From NCBI RefSeq assembly GCF_000222585.1, contig NZ_AFWE01000159.1, forward strand, positions 1 to 60,961: a stretch of DNA of 60,961 bases, read 5' to 3'. The translations under genes and the position numbers were made by a program. Positions 9,117 to 17,585 of the stretch are shown piece by piece. This DNA comes from Vibrio scophthalmi LMG 19158. GTDB taxonomy: Bacteria > Pseudomonadota > Gammaproteobacteria > Enterobacterales > Vibrionaceae. A model generated the notes under the pieces. It was not told the origin of the DNA, searched no databases, and was given only the letters and a program-made list of their open reading frames with translations. The stretch's first letter is position 1; every line of letters begins with the position of its first letter.

Positions 9117-9950
9117 GTGAATACGCCTAAAAATTTGTTGGTTCGATTGCGTTCAAATATAGAGCCGCTAAGTAAGAAATTACGTCAAGTTGCGGACTAT
9201 ATCCTAGAAAATGCCAATGACGTTCAATACCAAACGATCACTGACTTGGCACGTAATACTGAAACAAGTGAAGCTACCGTTGTGCGCTTGTGTCGAGATA
9301 TGGGCTACAAAGGCTATTCTGATTTTCGTATGGCATTGGCGGTGGGTTTATCGCAAAGCCAAGAGCGTCAGCCACAAGAGTCTGATGGTGATATTTGTGA
9401 AGTGTCAGCACAAAGTGCATCAGCGAGTTTGCTTGATACTGCACAATTGATTGATCGCAAAGCGCTTAAACGTATTTGTGATTTGGTGCATAACGCGAGC
9501 TTTATTAGTTGTGTCGGCGTTGGCGCTTCGAGCATTGTGGGCCGTTATCTTGCGTTCCGTTTATTACGAATCGGCAAGAAAGTGACCATGTATGAAGATA
9601 CGCACTTAGCAGCGATGAATGCGGTAAGAAGCCAATCGGGGGATTTGTGGTTTGCCGTATCAAGCTCAGGCTCGACGCGAGAAGTGATTCACGCGGCAAC
9701 ACAAGCTCATACGCGTAATGTGCCAGTGGTGGCGTTGACGAATATCAGCCATAGCCCTCTAAGTGCGATTTGCTCAGAGATGTTGGTGGCAGCAAGACCT
9801 GAAGGCCCACTAACGGGTGGTGCATTTGCCTCGAAAGTGGGTGCATTACTACTGGTGGATGTGCTGGTCAATAGCTTGTTAGAAGAGCACCCAGAGTATT
9901 CTGAATCGGTACTTGAAACCGCGGAAGTGGTTGTACCGTTACTCAAGTAA
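9117..9950 (+). CDS. nanR: RpiR-family regulator of sialic acid genes
   Basis: Cytoplasmic transcription factor that probably represses the nan genes until ManNAc-6-phosphate binds. The N-terminal half is an RpiR-type helix-turn-helix (TITDLARNTETSEATVVRLC), and the C-terminal half is a sugar-phosphate-binding SIS domain (VGVGASSIVGRYLAFRLL, FAVSSSGSTREVIHAA). I chose the GTG at 9117, with AGAGG five bases upstream, giving 277 residues. The longer GTG start at 9063 would add 18 hydrophobic residues not expected in this family. The gene sits between nanA and the nanM pair. The RpiR-type NanR of vibrios is unrelated to the GntR-type NanR of Escherichia coli. Confidence 0.9.
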   Translation: MNTPKNLLVRLRSNIEPLSKKLRQVADYILENANDVQYQTITDLARNTETSEATVVRLCRDMGYKGYSDFRMALAVGLSQSQERQPQESDGDICEVSAQSASASLLDTAQLIDRKALKRICDLVHNASFISCVGVGASSIVGRYLAFRLLRIGKKVTMYEDTHLAAMNAVRSQSGDLWFAVSSSGSTREVIHAATQAHTRNVPVVALTNISHSPLSAICSEMLVAARPEGPLTGGAFASKVGALLLVDVLVNSLLEEHPEYSESVLETAEVVVPLLK

Positions 9951-10114
9951 CCGTCAAATTATTTTAGCCTGCCAAAGAGTGGGCTTTATTTTGCTTTTTT
10001 AATGGAGAAAAAATTCTTCTTAACGCGTGGTTGTGGAAAATATTTTTGTTAATGCGAGTGCCGAGCTTGACATGATCGAGAGGGCAATCAGCTCATAATA
10101 AGGAAATCAATAAC

Positions 10115-11266
10115 ATGAAACCATTAACCCCTGTACTACTCACACTACCTTTGCTTGCTGCTTTCTCTGCGGCTTCTTATGCCAATCAAACTTGGCCTGA
10201 TTTACCCAACGGCGTGAAAAATGGTGTTGGTGCGCAAATAGATTCAAAGATCTATGTTGGGCTTGGTTCAATGGGCAAACAATTTTATATGCTTGATCTG
10301 CAGCAGCTGGATAAAGGCTGGCAGCCACAAGCGGACTTTTCTGGCCCTGCACGTGATGGTGCGACCGCAAGCGTGATTAACGATGATATCTATATTTTTG
10401 GTGGTTCAGGTAAAGCAGACAGCAAGGCTGCGTCACCGATTATTTTTGAAACGGTTTATCGATTTGATACCGATGCTAATACGTGGTCGCAAGTGAATAC
10501 TAAGGCGCCAGTTGGGCTGCTCGGCGCTGCGTCCTACTCACCAGACAATCAACAAATCGTTTTCTTTGGTGGTTACAACAAGAGATTGTTTGATCAATAC
10601 CTGCACGATGTTATCACTACCGATAAAAAGGCCACGCCAGAACAATGGCAGAAGATCGTCGACGACTTTATGGGCATGAAGCCGGTTGATTATCAATGGA
10701 ATCGACAAGTACTGAGTTACAACCCAAGTTCGAATCAGTGGCAGGATCTTGGTTCTTCGCCATATTTGCCAAACTGTGGGGCAGCCTTAGTGGTCGAAGA
10801 TCAAAATGCGTTGATCATTAGCGGAGAAATTAAACCTGGGCTGCGTACAGCAGAAGTAAAATCGTATCAATTTGGTGAAAGCCAGCCATGGATAAGTGAG
10901 CATCCACTACCGACTCCAGAGTCTCAGTTACAACAAGAAGGGGTCGCGGGGGCCTTTGCTGGCACCAGTAATGGTGTTGTGCTGGTGGCGGGTGGCGCTA
11001 ATTTCCACGGTGCTAAATTAGCTTTTGATAAGGGTAATATGTTTGCTCATAACGGCCTAGCGAAAGCCTTTAATGCCGAAACCTACGTGTTTAATCAAGG
11101 AGCATGGAAGCAAGATAAAAATCTGACAGAACCGCTTGCCTATGGCTTGTCCTTTACCGTGAACGATGGCGTGTTGCTGGTTGGCGGTGAGAAACCAGAT
11201 AGTTCGGCCAGTACCAAGGTTACTAAGTTAACTTGGAATGGTCAGCATGTAGAACAACAGGATTAA
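10115..11266 (+). CDS. nanM: N-acetylneuraminate epimerase (mutarotase), periplasmic
   Basis: Kelch-type beta-propeller that speeds conversion of alpha- to beta-N-acetylneuraminate, the form taken up most easily. The protein has 383 residues including an N-terminal signal peptide ([20 protein letters not shown], cleaved near SYA), so it acts in the periplasm. Kelch repeats are visible as recurring [32 protein letters not shown] and VLLVGGEK strands. The region YQWNRQ, PNCGAAL and GEIKPGLRT holds the glutamate and arginine equivalent to the residues proposed for catalysis in E. coli NanM. AAGGAA precedes the ATG. It is followed after three bases by a paralogue without a signal peptide. Confidence 0.92.
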   Translation: MKPLTPVLLTLPLLAAFSAASYANQTWPDLPNGVKNGVGAQIDSKIYVGLGSMGKQFYMLDLQQLDKGWQPQADFSGPARDGATASVINDDIYIFGGSGKADSKAASPIIFETVYRFDTDANTWSQVNTKAPVGLLGAASYSPDNQQIVFFGGYNKRLFDQYLHDVITTDKKATPEQWQKIVDDFMGMKPVDYQWNRQVLSYNPSSNQWQDLGSSPYLPNCGAALVVEDQNALIISGEIKPGLRTAEVKSYQFGESQPWISEHPLPTPESQLQQEGVAGAFAGTSNGVVLVAGGANFHGAKLAFDKGNMFAHNGLAKAFNAETYVFNQGAWKQDKNLTEPLAYGLSFTVNDGVLLVGGEKPDSSASTKVTKLTWNGQHVEQQD

Positions 11267-11269
11267 TCA

Positions 11270-12349
11270 ATGAAGATTCAGTTCACACAGTTAGCGGCGT
11301 TGCCTGCTGGATTGAAAAACGGCGTGGGATTTAGCCACATCGCAAGCTCTGATAATAGCACCGAGGTTATTTATGCAGGGCTTGGTAGCTTAGGGCAGCA
11401 GTGGCTATCGTTTGATATGGATGGTGGCTCGGATTGGCAAGCAAAAGCGCCGTTTCCCGGTGTGGCGCGTAATGACGCCGTGTGCATTCCAGTAGAGAGC
11501 GGTTGTTTTGTTTTCTCTGGTGCCGGCGTCGCAGAGGGTGGCCATTACACGACTGTTCTGGATGATGGTTATTACTACGATTGCCAACAAGACAGTTGGC
11601 AGCAAGTGGCAGTGACGACTCCGGTTGGATTGCTCGGCGGTGTAGGTTTTGCACTCGATAGTGATCACTTGGCTTTTGTTGGCGGCTATAACAAATCGGT
11701 TTTCGATGGCCTAATGGCACAGCTTAACGAGCCGTTAATCGCTAATGATGCCGATGCGAAACAAGCGTGTTTAGTGCAGTTTATGTCCCAATCGATCGAT
11801 GACTATCAATGGAACGACAAAGTTTATGGTTATCAACTGAGTACCCAGCAGTGGCATGTGATTGCGAACAATCCTTTCCAAGCGAACTGCGGTGCAGGCG
11901 TCTTCCGCGATGGTGATCGTTTAACCTTAGTTGAAGGGGAAGTGAAGCCGGGTCTGCGCAGCTTACACAGTAAGCAACTGCAGTTTAAAGATGGCAAGGT
12001 GGTGGAGTCGATGTACCTACCATCGATTCATGATCTGCACCCAAGTCATGAAGGGTTGGCTGGGGCGTACTGTGGCGAACTGAATGGTCAATGGTTAGTG
12101 GTCGGTGGAGCATTTTTCATTGGTAGCCAACACAAATACCAGCAAGGGCAGTGGTATAGTCATCAAGGACTCAGCAAAACCTTCGATAGTAAGGTTTGGT
12201 GCTTCGATGGCGCACAATGGCAACACGTTGCTGATTTACCGCAAGGCTGTGCTTATGGTGTCGCAATGACGACCAAACAAGGCATGGTGATTGTCGGTGG
12301 TGAATCTGCGCAAGGTGAGGCAATGACAGAGTGTTACTTAGTATCGTAA
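11270..12349 (+). CDS. Second NanM-like mutarotase without signal peptide
   Basis: A 359-residue paralogue of the preceding NanM. Its N-terminus (QLAALPAGLKNGVGF) lines up with the mature part of NanM ([12 protein letters not shown]), so the whole signal peptide is missing and the protein should stay in the cytoplasm. Kelch repeats and the key region are kept: YQWNDKVYGY, ANCGAGVF, GEVKPGLRS and the final VIVGGESAQGE. Only three bases separate it from nanM and AGGA is in place, so the two are co-translated and the ORF is intact. A cytoplasmic mutarotase could supply NanA with its preferred anomer; that function is inferred. It may be the equivalent of the single NanM-like gene beside nanR in Vibrio cholerae. 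Confidence 0.85.
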   Translation: MKIQFTQLAALPAGLKNGVGFSHIASSDNSTEVIYAGLGSLGQQWLSFDMDGGSDWQAKAPFPGVARNDAVCIPVESGCFVFSGAGVAEGGHYTTVLDDGYYYDCQQDSWQQVAVTTPVGLLGGVGFALDSDHLAFVGGYNKSVFDGLMAQLNEPLIANDADAKQACLVQFMSQSIDDYQWNDKVYGYQLSTQQWHVIANNPFQANCGAGVFRDGDRLTLVEGEVKPGLRSLHSKQLQFKDGKVVESMYLPSIHDLHPSHEGLAGAYCGELNGQWLVVGGAFFIGSQHKYQQGQWYSHQGLSKTFDSKVWCFDGAQWQHVADLPQGCAYGVAMTTKQGMVIVGGESAQGEAMTECYLVS

Positions 12350-12375
12350 TTGTCTAACTGAGTCATTTGTTTATC

Positions 12376-12403
12376 AAAGAGAGCATTTTTGCTCTCTTTT
12401 TTT
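12376..12403 (+). terminator. Terminator after the nanM pair
   Basis: AAAGAGAGC pairs with GCTCTCTTT around a six-base A/T loop and is followed by four more T. A textbook end for the nanR-nanM region, placed just before the convergent LysR gene. Confidence 0.9.
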
Positions 12404-12429
12404 ATGCTGCGTTTTTAGCGCAAGTAAAT

Positions 12430-13320
12430 CTAGGTTCTCGATGGTGTTTGTTGCAACAACTGCTGGTAGAAGGCTGTCGCGGCTGGACCGGTTTTGGCCC
12501 CTTTGGGTAGGGTGATGTGCAGTGCTACTTGATAGCGCTCCGACTGCTCTAAATTTATTACTGTGATTTTATCGCTGCGGCGTTGCTCAACCACATGCAA
12601 TGGTAGGCGACAAAAGCCGACACCTTGTTCCACGGCGCGAAAGGCGTGGTCAAAATTATCGACCGTGATACGTTGGCGCGATTTAAGCCAACCCACATCG
12701 CGTTTATTCGCTGAACGATCACCCAAATCACGCACTACGATTTGACACGTCGTGTCCAAATCAGCCAAGCAGAGTGAGGCTTTGCTCGCTAGCGGATGAT
12801 GGCTTGCAATGACCGGAACCATGGTGGTGATACCAAAAGCTTCGGCTGGGTAGTTGGTGATCGGCAAATTGATAATGGCAATATCGGCTCGTTCTGTTAC
12901 CACCATTTCGGTGGTTTTACTCAGCGAGGTCTCTACGACCTGTATTGAGGTGGTGCTATTGGTGGCTAAAAACTGCTGCATCGGTTGATAGAGCCAGCTT
13001 GGGTCACATAAGTGATCGATAGCAATAGTAATTTGCGACTCTATACCACTACTGAGTTGTTGGCTGATCATTTCTAACTCACGAGCCTGCTCAAGCATTG
13101 AGTGAGCACGACGCAGTAGCGTTTTACCATGTTCGGTTAACACTGCGCGACGGCCTTGTACTGCTACGAGCTCTATACCTAACTGTTCTTCCAGCTTTCT
13201 AACGGCATAAATCAAGGTGGTATGGCTTTTATTCAGCGTAATTGCTGCGGCTTGAATACTGCCAGCTTGGTCGATTTGATGCAGCGTTTGCCATTGCTCT
13301 AAGGTCGTTTTAAGTCTCAT
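12430..13320 (-). CDS. LysR-family transcriptional regulator
   Basis: A 296-residue LysR-type regulator: N-terminal winged helix-turn-helix (residues 1-60, AGSIQAAAITLNKSHTTLIY), a linker helix, and a two-lobed effector-binding domain (about 90-290). It is transcribed divergently from the YdhR-like gene at 13464 with 143 bases between them, so it probably controls that gene and the small membrane protein after it. The effector is unknown. Confidence 0.9.
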   Translation of the reverse strand: MRLKTTLEQWQTLHQIDQAGSIQAAAITLNKSHTTLIYAVRKLEEQLGIELVAVQGRRAVLTEHGKTLLRRAHSMLEQARELEMISQQLSSGIESQITIAIDHLCDPSWLYQPMQQFLATNSTTSIQVVETSLSKTTEMVVTERADIAIINLPITNYPAEAFGITTMVPVIASHHPLASKASLCLADLDTTCQIVVRDLGDRSANKRDVGWLKSRQRITVDNFDHAFRAVEQGVGFCRLPLHVVEQRRSDKITVINLEQSERYQVALHITLPKGAKTGPAATAFYQQLLQQTPSRT

Positions 13321-13463
13321 TGGTCAGTTTTTTCGACAGTTAATGGCAAGATTATGAACTTTTTTGTCGGTTTTATAAAGGTAATAATCATCACATCAAA
13401 ATACGTGAGCCATTTGTTGTGGCTTAGAGCGATATAATATTTAAAAAGATAGGATGAGTAGCG

Positions 13464-13769
13464 ATGGCGAAATTACTGCAAGTTGATTTTGATTTTCAAG
13501 GCCCATTTGGTGAAGAGATGGTGCAGGCGATGACAGGCTTAGCTCAGTCAATTAATCAAGAGCCGGGCCTGATTTGGAAGATCTGGACGCAAAGCGAAAA
13601 AGATCAACTGGGTGGGGGGATCTATTTGTTTGAAAATCAAGCCTCAGCTCAGCGCTACTTAGAGATGCATTCTGCCCGTTTGCAACAAATGGGCATTAGT
13701 AATATTAGAGGTATTATCTTCGATATTAATCAACCGCTTAGCGAGATAAATCGCGCGCCGTTAGCTTAA
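13464..13769 (+). CDS. YdhR-like putative monooxygenase
   Basis: A 101-residue protein of the dimeric alpha-beta barrel fold. The pattern resembles E. coli YdhR: an N-terminal strand KLLQVDFDFQGPFGEEM, then LAQSINQEPGLIWKIWTQSE, then GGGIYLFENQASAQRYLEMH. Proteins of this type are annotated as putative monooxygenases, but their substrate is not established. AGGATGAG precedes the ATG. It faces a LysR gene and is followed by a small membrane protein. Confidence 0.8.
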   Translation: MAKLLQVDFDFQGPFGEEMVQAMTGLAQSINQEPGLIWKIWTQSEKDQLGGGIYLFENQASAQRYLEMHSARLQQMGISNIRGIIFDINQPLSEINRAPLA

Positions 13770-13863
13770 TGAATCCCGCTCAATTCACACTGTAAATCAT
13801 ATTGTTGCTGACAAAAGAAACTATTGATGCGTTTGCTGTCAGCAACTCAAAAGAAATATTAAG

Positions 13864-14241
13864 ATGAACAATAAAACTTTTCTAACTCTCCACGGTGCTA
13901 TTTACACCACGTTTGCTTTCGCGCTGTTTTTCATTCCTAGCCTTATGTGGCCAGTGTATGGCGTTGAGATTAATGATCAATATGCGTATTTTCTTTCTCA
14001 ACATACGTCGATATTTCTTGGCGGTATTGCCGCGATCAGTTTGATGATGCGTAATATTGATTCTGTCCAAGCGATGCAACAGCTTATCAAAGCGCTATTG
14101 ATAACCAACATTCTCGGCGCCGTGATCACCGCTTACGCTGGCTTCACTGGTATCTTTGTTGGCCTTGGTTGGAGTGACCCGATCTTCTTTGCGGTGTTGA
14201 GTGTGGTGACATTCCTACAGTACCAAAAGAGTCGTGGCTAA
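13864..14241 (+). CDS. Small four-helix membrane protein of unknown function
   Basis: A 125-residue protein with four hydrophobic segments (about residues 5-25, 45-62, 74-96 and 100-118) and almost no soluble part. I do not recognise a named family. It follows the YdhR-like gene by 94 bases in the same direction and is followed by a strong terminator, so the two may form a LysR-controlled unit. Confidence 0.75.
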   Translation: MNNKTFLTLHGAIYTTFAFALFFIPSLMWPVYGVEINDQYAYFLSQHTSIFLGGIAAISLMMRNIDSVQAMQQLIKALLITNILGAVITAYAGFTGIFVGLGWSDPIFFAVLSVVTFLQYQKSRG

Positions 14242-14287
14242 TTTATCGTTAACTGCTTGCTCAATCTAGCGCGCTAAGCTCTGTTCC

Positions 14288-14321
14288 AGCCCTACTGATG
14301 CTATGTCAGTAGGGCTTTTTT
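14288..14321 (+). terminator. Terminator after the small membrane protein
   Basis: AGCCCTACTGA pairs perfectly with TCAGTAGGGCT around a seven-base loop and is followed by a run of T. It separates the preceding genes from the propionate operon. Confidence 0.92.
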
Positions 14322-14362
14322 GTTTTATTCCCCAGTGACAACGAGGTTATACCTTAGTCTAA

Positions 14363-14374
14363 ATTGTCGACAAT
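14363..14374. promoter_or_regulatory. Perfect palindrome upstream of the propionate regulator
   Basis: ATTGTCGACAAT, a 12-base perfect palindrome 125 bases upstream of the GntR gene. The form fits operators of FadR-type GntR proteins, whose sites are short palindromes with central GT-N-AC character. A second, less perfect copy lies 62 bases downstream. Binding by the adjacent regulator is inference. Confidence 0.6.
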
Positions 14375-14424
14375 CTTCTTGATTAATAGCGAATGACTAG
14401 TCTATTTTGAATTGAAGTTAATAA

Positions 14425-14436
14425 ATTGTTGACACT
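14425..14436. promoter_or_regulatory. Second, imperfect copy of the palindrome
   Basis: ATTGTTGACACT matches ATTGTCGACAAT at 10 of 12 positions. It includes a TTGACA hexamer that could serve as a -35 box, but I see no clear -10 at normal spacing. Two sites upstream of the GntR gene suggest autoregulation. Confidence 0.5.
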
Positions 14437-14499
14437 TTATTTTGCTAATGCGCTGCGCAGCTAAGTGTCCCATTATTCGATTGAACGCTGGGCATTGAT

Positions 14500-15225
14500 A
14501 TGAATCAAGAACTGAAAAGTACGGTTGCGATTGGCAACAACGGCTCGAATGATAAAGAGAGTGCTAAGTCAGCGACGTTGACGGAATCTCTGGTTACGTC
14601 ATTGGTGGAAGCGATTGTCAGTGGCCAAATTCCCGCAGGTAGCAAGATCTCAGAGCCTGAACTGGCCAAACATTATCAAGTCAGCCGTGGGCCGTTGCGT
14701 GAAGCAATTATGCGTCTTGAAGGGCTGGGGTTGATTGAGCGTGCCGCCCATATAGGGGCGCGAGTGATTACTTTAAGCCCAGAGAAACTGGTTGAGCTTT
14801 ACGCTGTGCGCGAAGCATTAGAGGGCATGGCAGCACGTCTAGCGGCGCGCCATATTCAGCAAGAGGAGATTTTGGCTTTGGAGTTGCTGTTAACGAAGCA
14901 TTCTAATCATATTGATGAAGTAGAAGGAGCCTCTTACTTTCATCAACACGGCGACTTTGATTTTCATTACCGCATTATTAAAGCCAGCCGCAATCAAAAA
15001 CTGATTGGTTTGTTGTGTAACGAGCTTTATCACCAACTGCGTATGTATCGCTTCCAATCTCCACGTTCACAATCCCGACCGAAAGAGGCCCTTAATGAAC
15101 ACAAATTCATTTTGCAGGCGATCCGAGATCGCGATGAAGAGCTGGCCGAAATGCTGATGCGTCGTCATATCTCCGGCAGTCGAAAACTAATCGAACAACA
15201 AATTTCTCTTGCTGAAAATCGCTAA
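14500..15225 (+). CDS. prpR: GntR-family regulator of the propionate operon
   Basis: A 241-residue DNA-binding protein. An unusual polar leader of about 25 residues precedes a GntR winged helix (SKISEPELAKHYQVSRGPLR, LIERAAHIGARV), followed by an all-helical FCD effector domain (LYAVREALEGMAARLA, FHQHGDFDFHYRII) whose histidines and aspartate could bind metal and a carboxylate. It precedes prpB by 39 bases and is likely in the same transcript. It is a GntR/FCD protein, not the sigma-54-type PrpR of enterobacteria, so the symbol is used only for the role. Methylcitrate or methylisocitrate would be a natural effector, but that is inferred. Confidence 0.88.
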   Translation: MNQELKSTVAIGNNGSNDKESAKSATLTESLVTSLVEAIVSGQIPAGSKISEPELAKHYQVSRGPLREAIMRLEGLGLIERAAHIGARVITLSPEKLVELYAVREALEGMAARLAARHIQQEEILALELLLTKHSNHIDEVEGASYFHQHGDFDFHYRIIKASRNQKLIGLLCNELYHQLRMYRFQSPRSQSRPKEALNEHKFILQAIRDRDEELAEMLMRRHISGSRKLIEQQISLAENR

Positions 15226-15264
15226 GCTGTCATTTGCCAGCATAGGCCAAATAAGGATATCACC

Positions 15265-16182
15265 ATGAACTTATCCCCCGGTGCGAAGTTTCGACTCGCA
15301 GTAGAAAATAACCATCCTTTACAAATTGTCGGCACCATCAATCCCTATTGCGCCATGATGGCGAAAAATATCGGCCACCAAGCGATCTATCTTTCTGGTG
15401 GCGGCATTGCCAATGCCTCATATGGTTTGCCTGATCTCGGTATTACCACCTTAAACGATGTGTTGGTGGACGTTGAACGTATCACCAATGCCTGTGATTT
15501 ACCGTTACTAGTCGATATCGATACTGGCTTTGGTGGTGCGTTCAATATTGCCCGTACTATTAAAGCGATGGAAAAAGCCGGTGTTGCTGCGGTGCACATG
15601 GAAGATCAAGTCGCGCAGAAGCGTTGTGGTCATCGCCCCAACAAAGCGATTGTCAGTCAGCAAGAAATGGTCGATCGCATTAAAGCGGCTGTCGATGCAC
15701 GTAGTGATGCCAGTTTCGTCATTATGGCGCGCACTGATGCGTTGGCTGTAGAGGGAATGGAAAGTGCGATTCAACGAGCGATAGCCTACGTTGAGGCAGG
15801 CGCTGACATGATTTTCCCTGAGGCGGTCAATGAGCTGGGTCAGTATGTGCAGTTTTCTAATGCGCTTGTTAAAGCGTGCGGTAAGCATGTGCCGATCTTG
15901 GCCAACATTACCGAGTTTGGCCAAACCCCACTATATGGCGGTGAAGAACTAGCGGAAGCCAAGGTGGATATGGTGCTCTACCCGTTAAGTGCATTCCGTG
16001 CCATGAACAAGGCGGCGGAAATGGTTTACAGCCACCTGTTTGAAGTGGGCAATCAAGAAGCGCTATTGGGCTCGATGCAAACGCGTAAAGAGCTCTACGC
16101 CCACCTCGATTATCACGCCTATGAGGATAAGATCGACAGTCTGTTTTCGTTAGAAAATGAGGTTGTATCAGAGGCGAAGTAA
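15265..16182 (+). CDS. prpB: 2-methylisocitrate lyase
   Basis: Splits 2-methylisocitrate into pyruvate and succinate, the last step of the methylcitrate cycle. The 305-residue protein belongs to the isocitrate lyase/PEP mutase superfamily. Visible features: [16 protein letters not shown], the metal-binding [28 protein letters not shown] with the catalytic KRCGH loop, and [10 protein letters not shown]. The start at 15265 has AAGGAT upstream. First enzyme gene of the operon; the 168-base gap to prpC is unusually long for it. Confidence 0.96.
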   Translation: MNLSPGAKFRLAVENNHPLQIVGTINPYCAMMAKNIGHQAIYLSGGGIANASYGLPDLGITTLNDVLVDVERITNACDLPLLVDIDTGFGGAFNIARTIKAMEKAGVAAVHMEDQVAQKRCGHRPNKAIVSQQEMVDRIKAAVDARSDASFVIMARTDALAVEGMESAIQRAIAYVEAGADMIFPEAVNELGQYVQFSNALVKACGKHVPILANITEFGQTPLYGGEELAEAKVDMVLYPLSAFRAMNKAAEMVYSHLFEVGNQEALLGSMQTRKELYAHLDYHAYEDKIDSLFSLENEVVSEAK

Positions 16183-16236
16183 CCACTTACTTAATACCGT
16201 CTGTCCCAATAAAAATCAGGCTAATAAATAGTTACT

Positions 16237-16273
16237 CAACAAATAACAATTCAACAAATAAGTCAGCAAATAA
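16237..16273. repeat. Three short CAACAAATAA repeats between prpB and prpC
   Basis: CAACAAATAA occurs at 16237-16246 and 16252-16261, with a variant CAGCAAATAA at 16264-16273. They lie in a G-poor stretch of the 168-base prpB-prpC gap. Such CAA-rich unstructured RNA can be a translation enhancer or Hfq-bound region; this is a guess. Confidence 0.6.
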
Positions 16274-16350
16274 CCAATAACGTGAAACCGTCTGGTGACG
16301 ATAAAGCATCCCAATAGAGGATAACTCGCCAGACAGAAAAGGAGTTCAAC

Positions 16351-17493
16351 ATGCCTTCTACACAAGCAATCGATGCAACTGGAAGTGGTGCGGGTCTGCG
16401 TGGTCAAAGCGCAGGAAGCACTTCATTATGTACGGTGGGTAAATCGGGCACGGGCCTGACTTATCGTGGTTATGATATTACCGATCTGGCGAATCATGCT
16501 CAGTTTGAAGAAGTGGCGCATTTGCTACTGCGCGGTCATCTACCTAATCAACAAGAGCTGGATAACTACAAAACCCATTTGATTGCGCTGCGGGGATTAC
16601 CATTGCAGCTTAAGCATGCGTTAGAGCTGATTCCTGCGGATGCTCATCCGATGGATGTGATGCGAACAGGTTGCTCTATACTGGGTAATTTAGAGCAAGA
16701 AATGGACTTTTCGCAGCAATTACCCGCTACAGAGCGCATGTTGGCGCTTTTCCCAGCGATTATTTGCTACTGGTATCGCTTTAGTCACGATGGGGTGCGA
16801 ATCGATACTGAAGATCAAAGCCAAGACTCGCTTGGCGGCTATTTTTTACAAATGCTCACCGATAAAGCGCCGAGTGCGATGCAAAAACAGGTAATGCATT
16901 GCTCGCTGATTTTATATTCCGAGCATGAATTTAACGCCTCAACCTTTGCGGCTCGCGTTTGTGCTTCAACCCTATCCGATATTCATTCATGCGTGACGGC
17001 AGCCATCGGCACCTTGCGTGGGCCTTTGCATGGCGGTGCGAATGAAGCGGCGATGGCAATGATCGAAAACTGGCAAACCCCAGATGAAGCTGAAAAAAAC
17101 ATCCTACGAATGTTGGCAAACAAAGACAAGATCATGGGGTTTGGTCATGCCATTTATCGAGAATGCGATCCGCGCAATGCGCTGATTAAACGTTGGGCTA
17201 AAGAGTTATCACGCGCAGTCGGTGATACCCATTTGTACGCCGTATCAGAACGAGTAGAAGCGGTGATGAAGCGAGAAAAAGACCTGTTCTGTAACGCCGA
17301 TTTCTTCCATGCCTCGGCGTATCACTTTATGGATATTCCGACCAAATTATTTACCCCTATCTTTGTGATGAGCCGTTTAACTGGTTGGGCAGCACACATT
17401 TATGAGCAGCGCGAGAATAACCGCATTATCCGTCCTAGCGCCGACTACACCGGCCCTGATTATCAAGCTTGGGTACCCATCGCGGAGCGATAA
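16351..17493 (+). CDS. prpC: 2-methylcitrate synthase
   Basis: Condenses propionyl-CoA with oxaloacetate to give 2-methylcitrate. The 380-residue protein is a short, type I-like citrate synthase. Motifs: LTYRGYDITDLA near the start, GPLHGGANEAAM with a catalytic histidine, GFGHAIYRECDPRN with the second histidine, and an aspartate region near FFHASAYHFMDIP. AAGGAG stands seven bases before the ATG. The order prpB-prpC-acnD-prpF-prpE supports methylcitrate over citrate synthase. Confidence 0.95.
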   Translation: MPSTQAIDATGSGAGLRGQSAGSTSLCTVGKSGTGLTYRGYDITDLANHAQFEEVAHLLLRGHLPNQQELDNYKTHLIALRGLPLQLKHALELIPADAHPMDVMRTGCSILGNLEQEMDFSQQLPATERMLALFPAIICYWYRFSHDGVRIDTEDQSQDSLGGYFLQMLTDKAPSAMQKQVMHCSLILYSEHEFNASTFAARVCASTLSDIHSCVTAAIGTLRGPLHGGANEAAMAMIENWQTPDEAEKNILRMLANKDKIMGFGHAIYRECDPRNALIKRWAKELSRAVGDTHLYAVSERVEAVMKREKDLFCNADFFHASAYHFMDIPTKLFTPIFVMSRLTGWAAHIYEQRENNRIIRPSADYTGPDYQAWVPIAER

Positions 17494-17520
17494 ATTTCAG
17501 CGCAATAAATACAGAGGATG

Positions 17521-17546
17521 GCCTGCTAACGTCGATGTTAGCAGGC
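17521..17546 (+). other. Intercistronic hairpin between prpC and acnD
   Basis: GCCTGCTAAC pairs perfectly with GTTAGCAGGC around a six-base loop. There is no T run, and the acnD start follows 40 bases later, so it is more likely an RNA stability or processing element than a terminator. Confidence 0.55.
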
Positions 17547-17585
17547 GGTGATTAAGGCCAAAGAGAATCAAATAGGAACTCGGTT

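Noticed and set aside
2081-12403. Sialic-acid locus as a pathogenicity island like VPI-2
   Set aside because: No integrase, tRNA target, nanH sialidase or phage gene is present, and base composition looks like that of the flanking genes.
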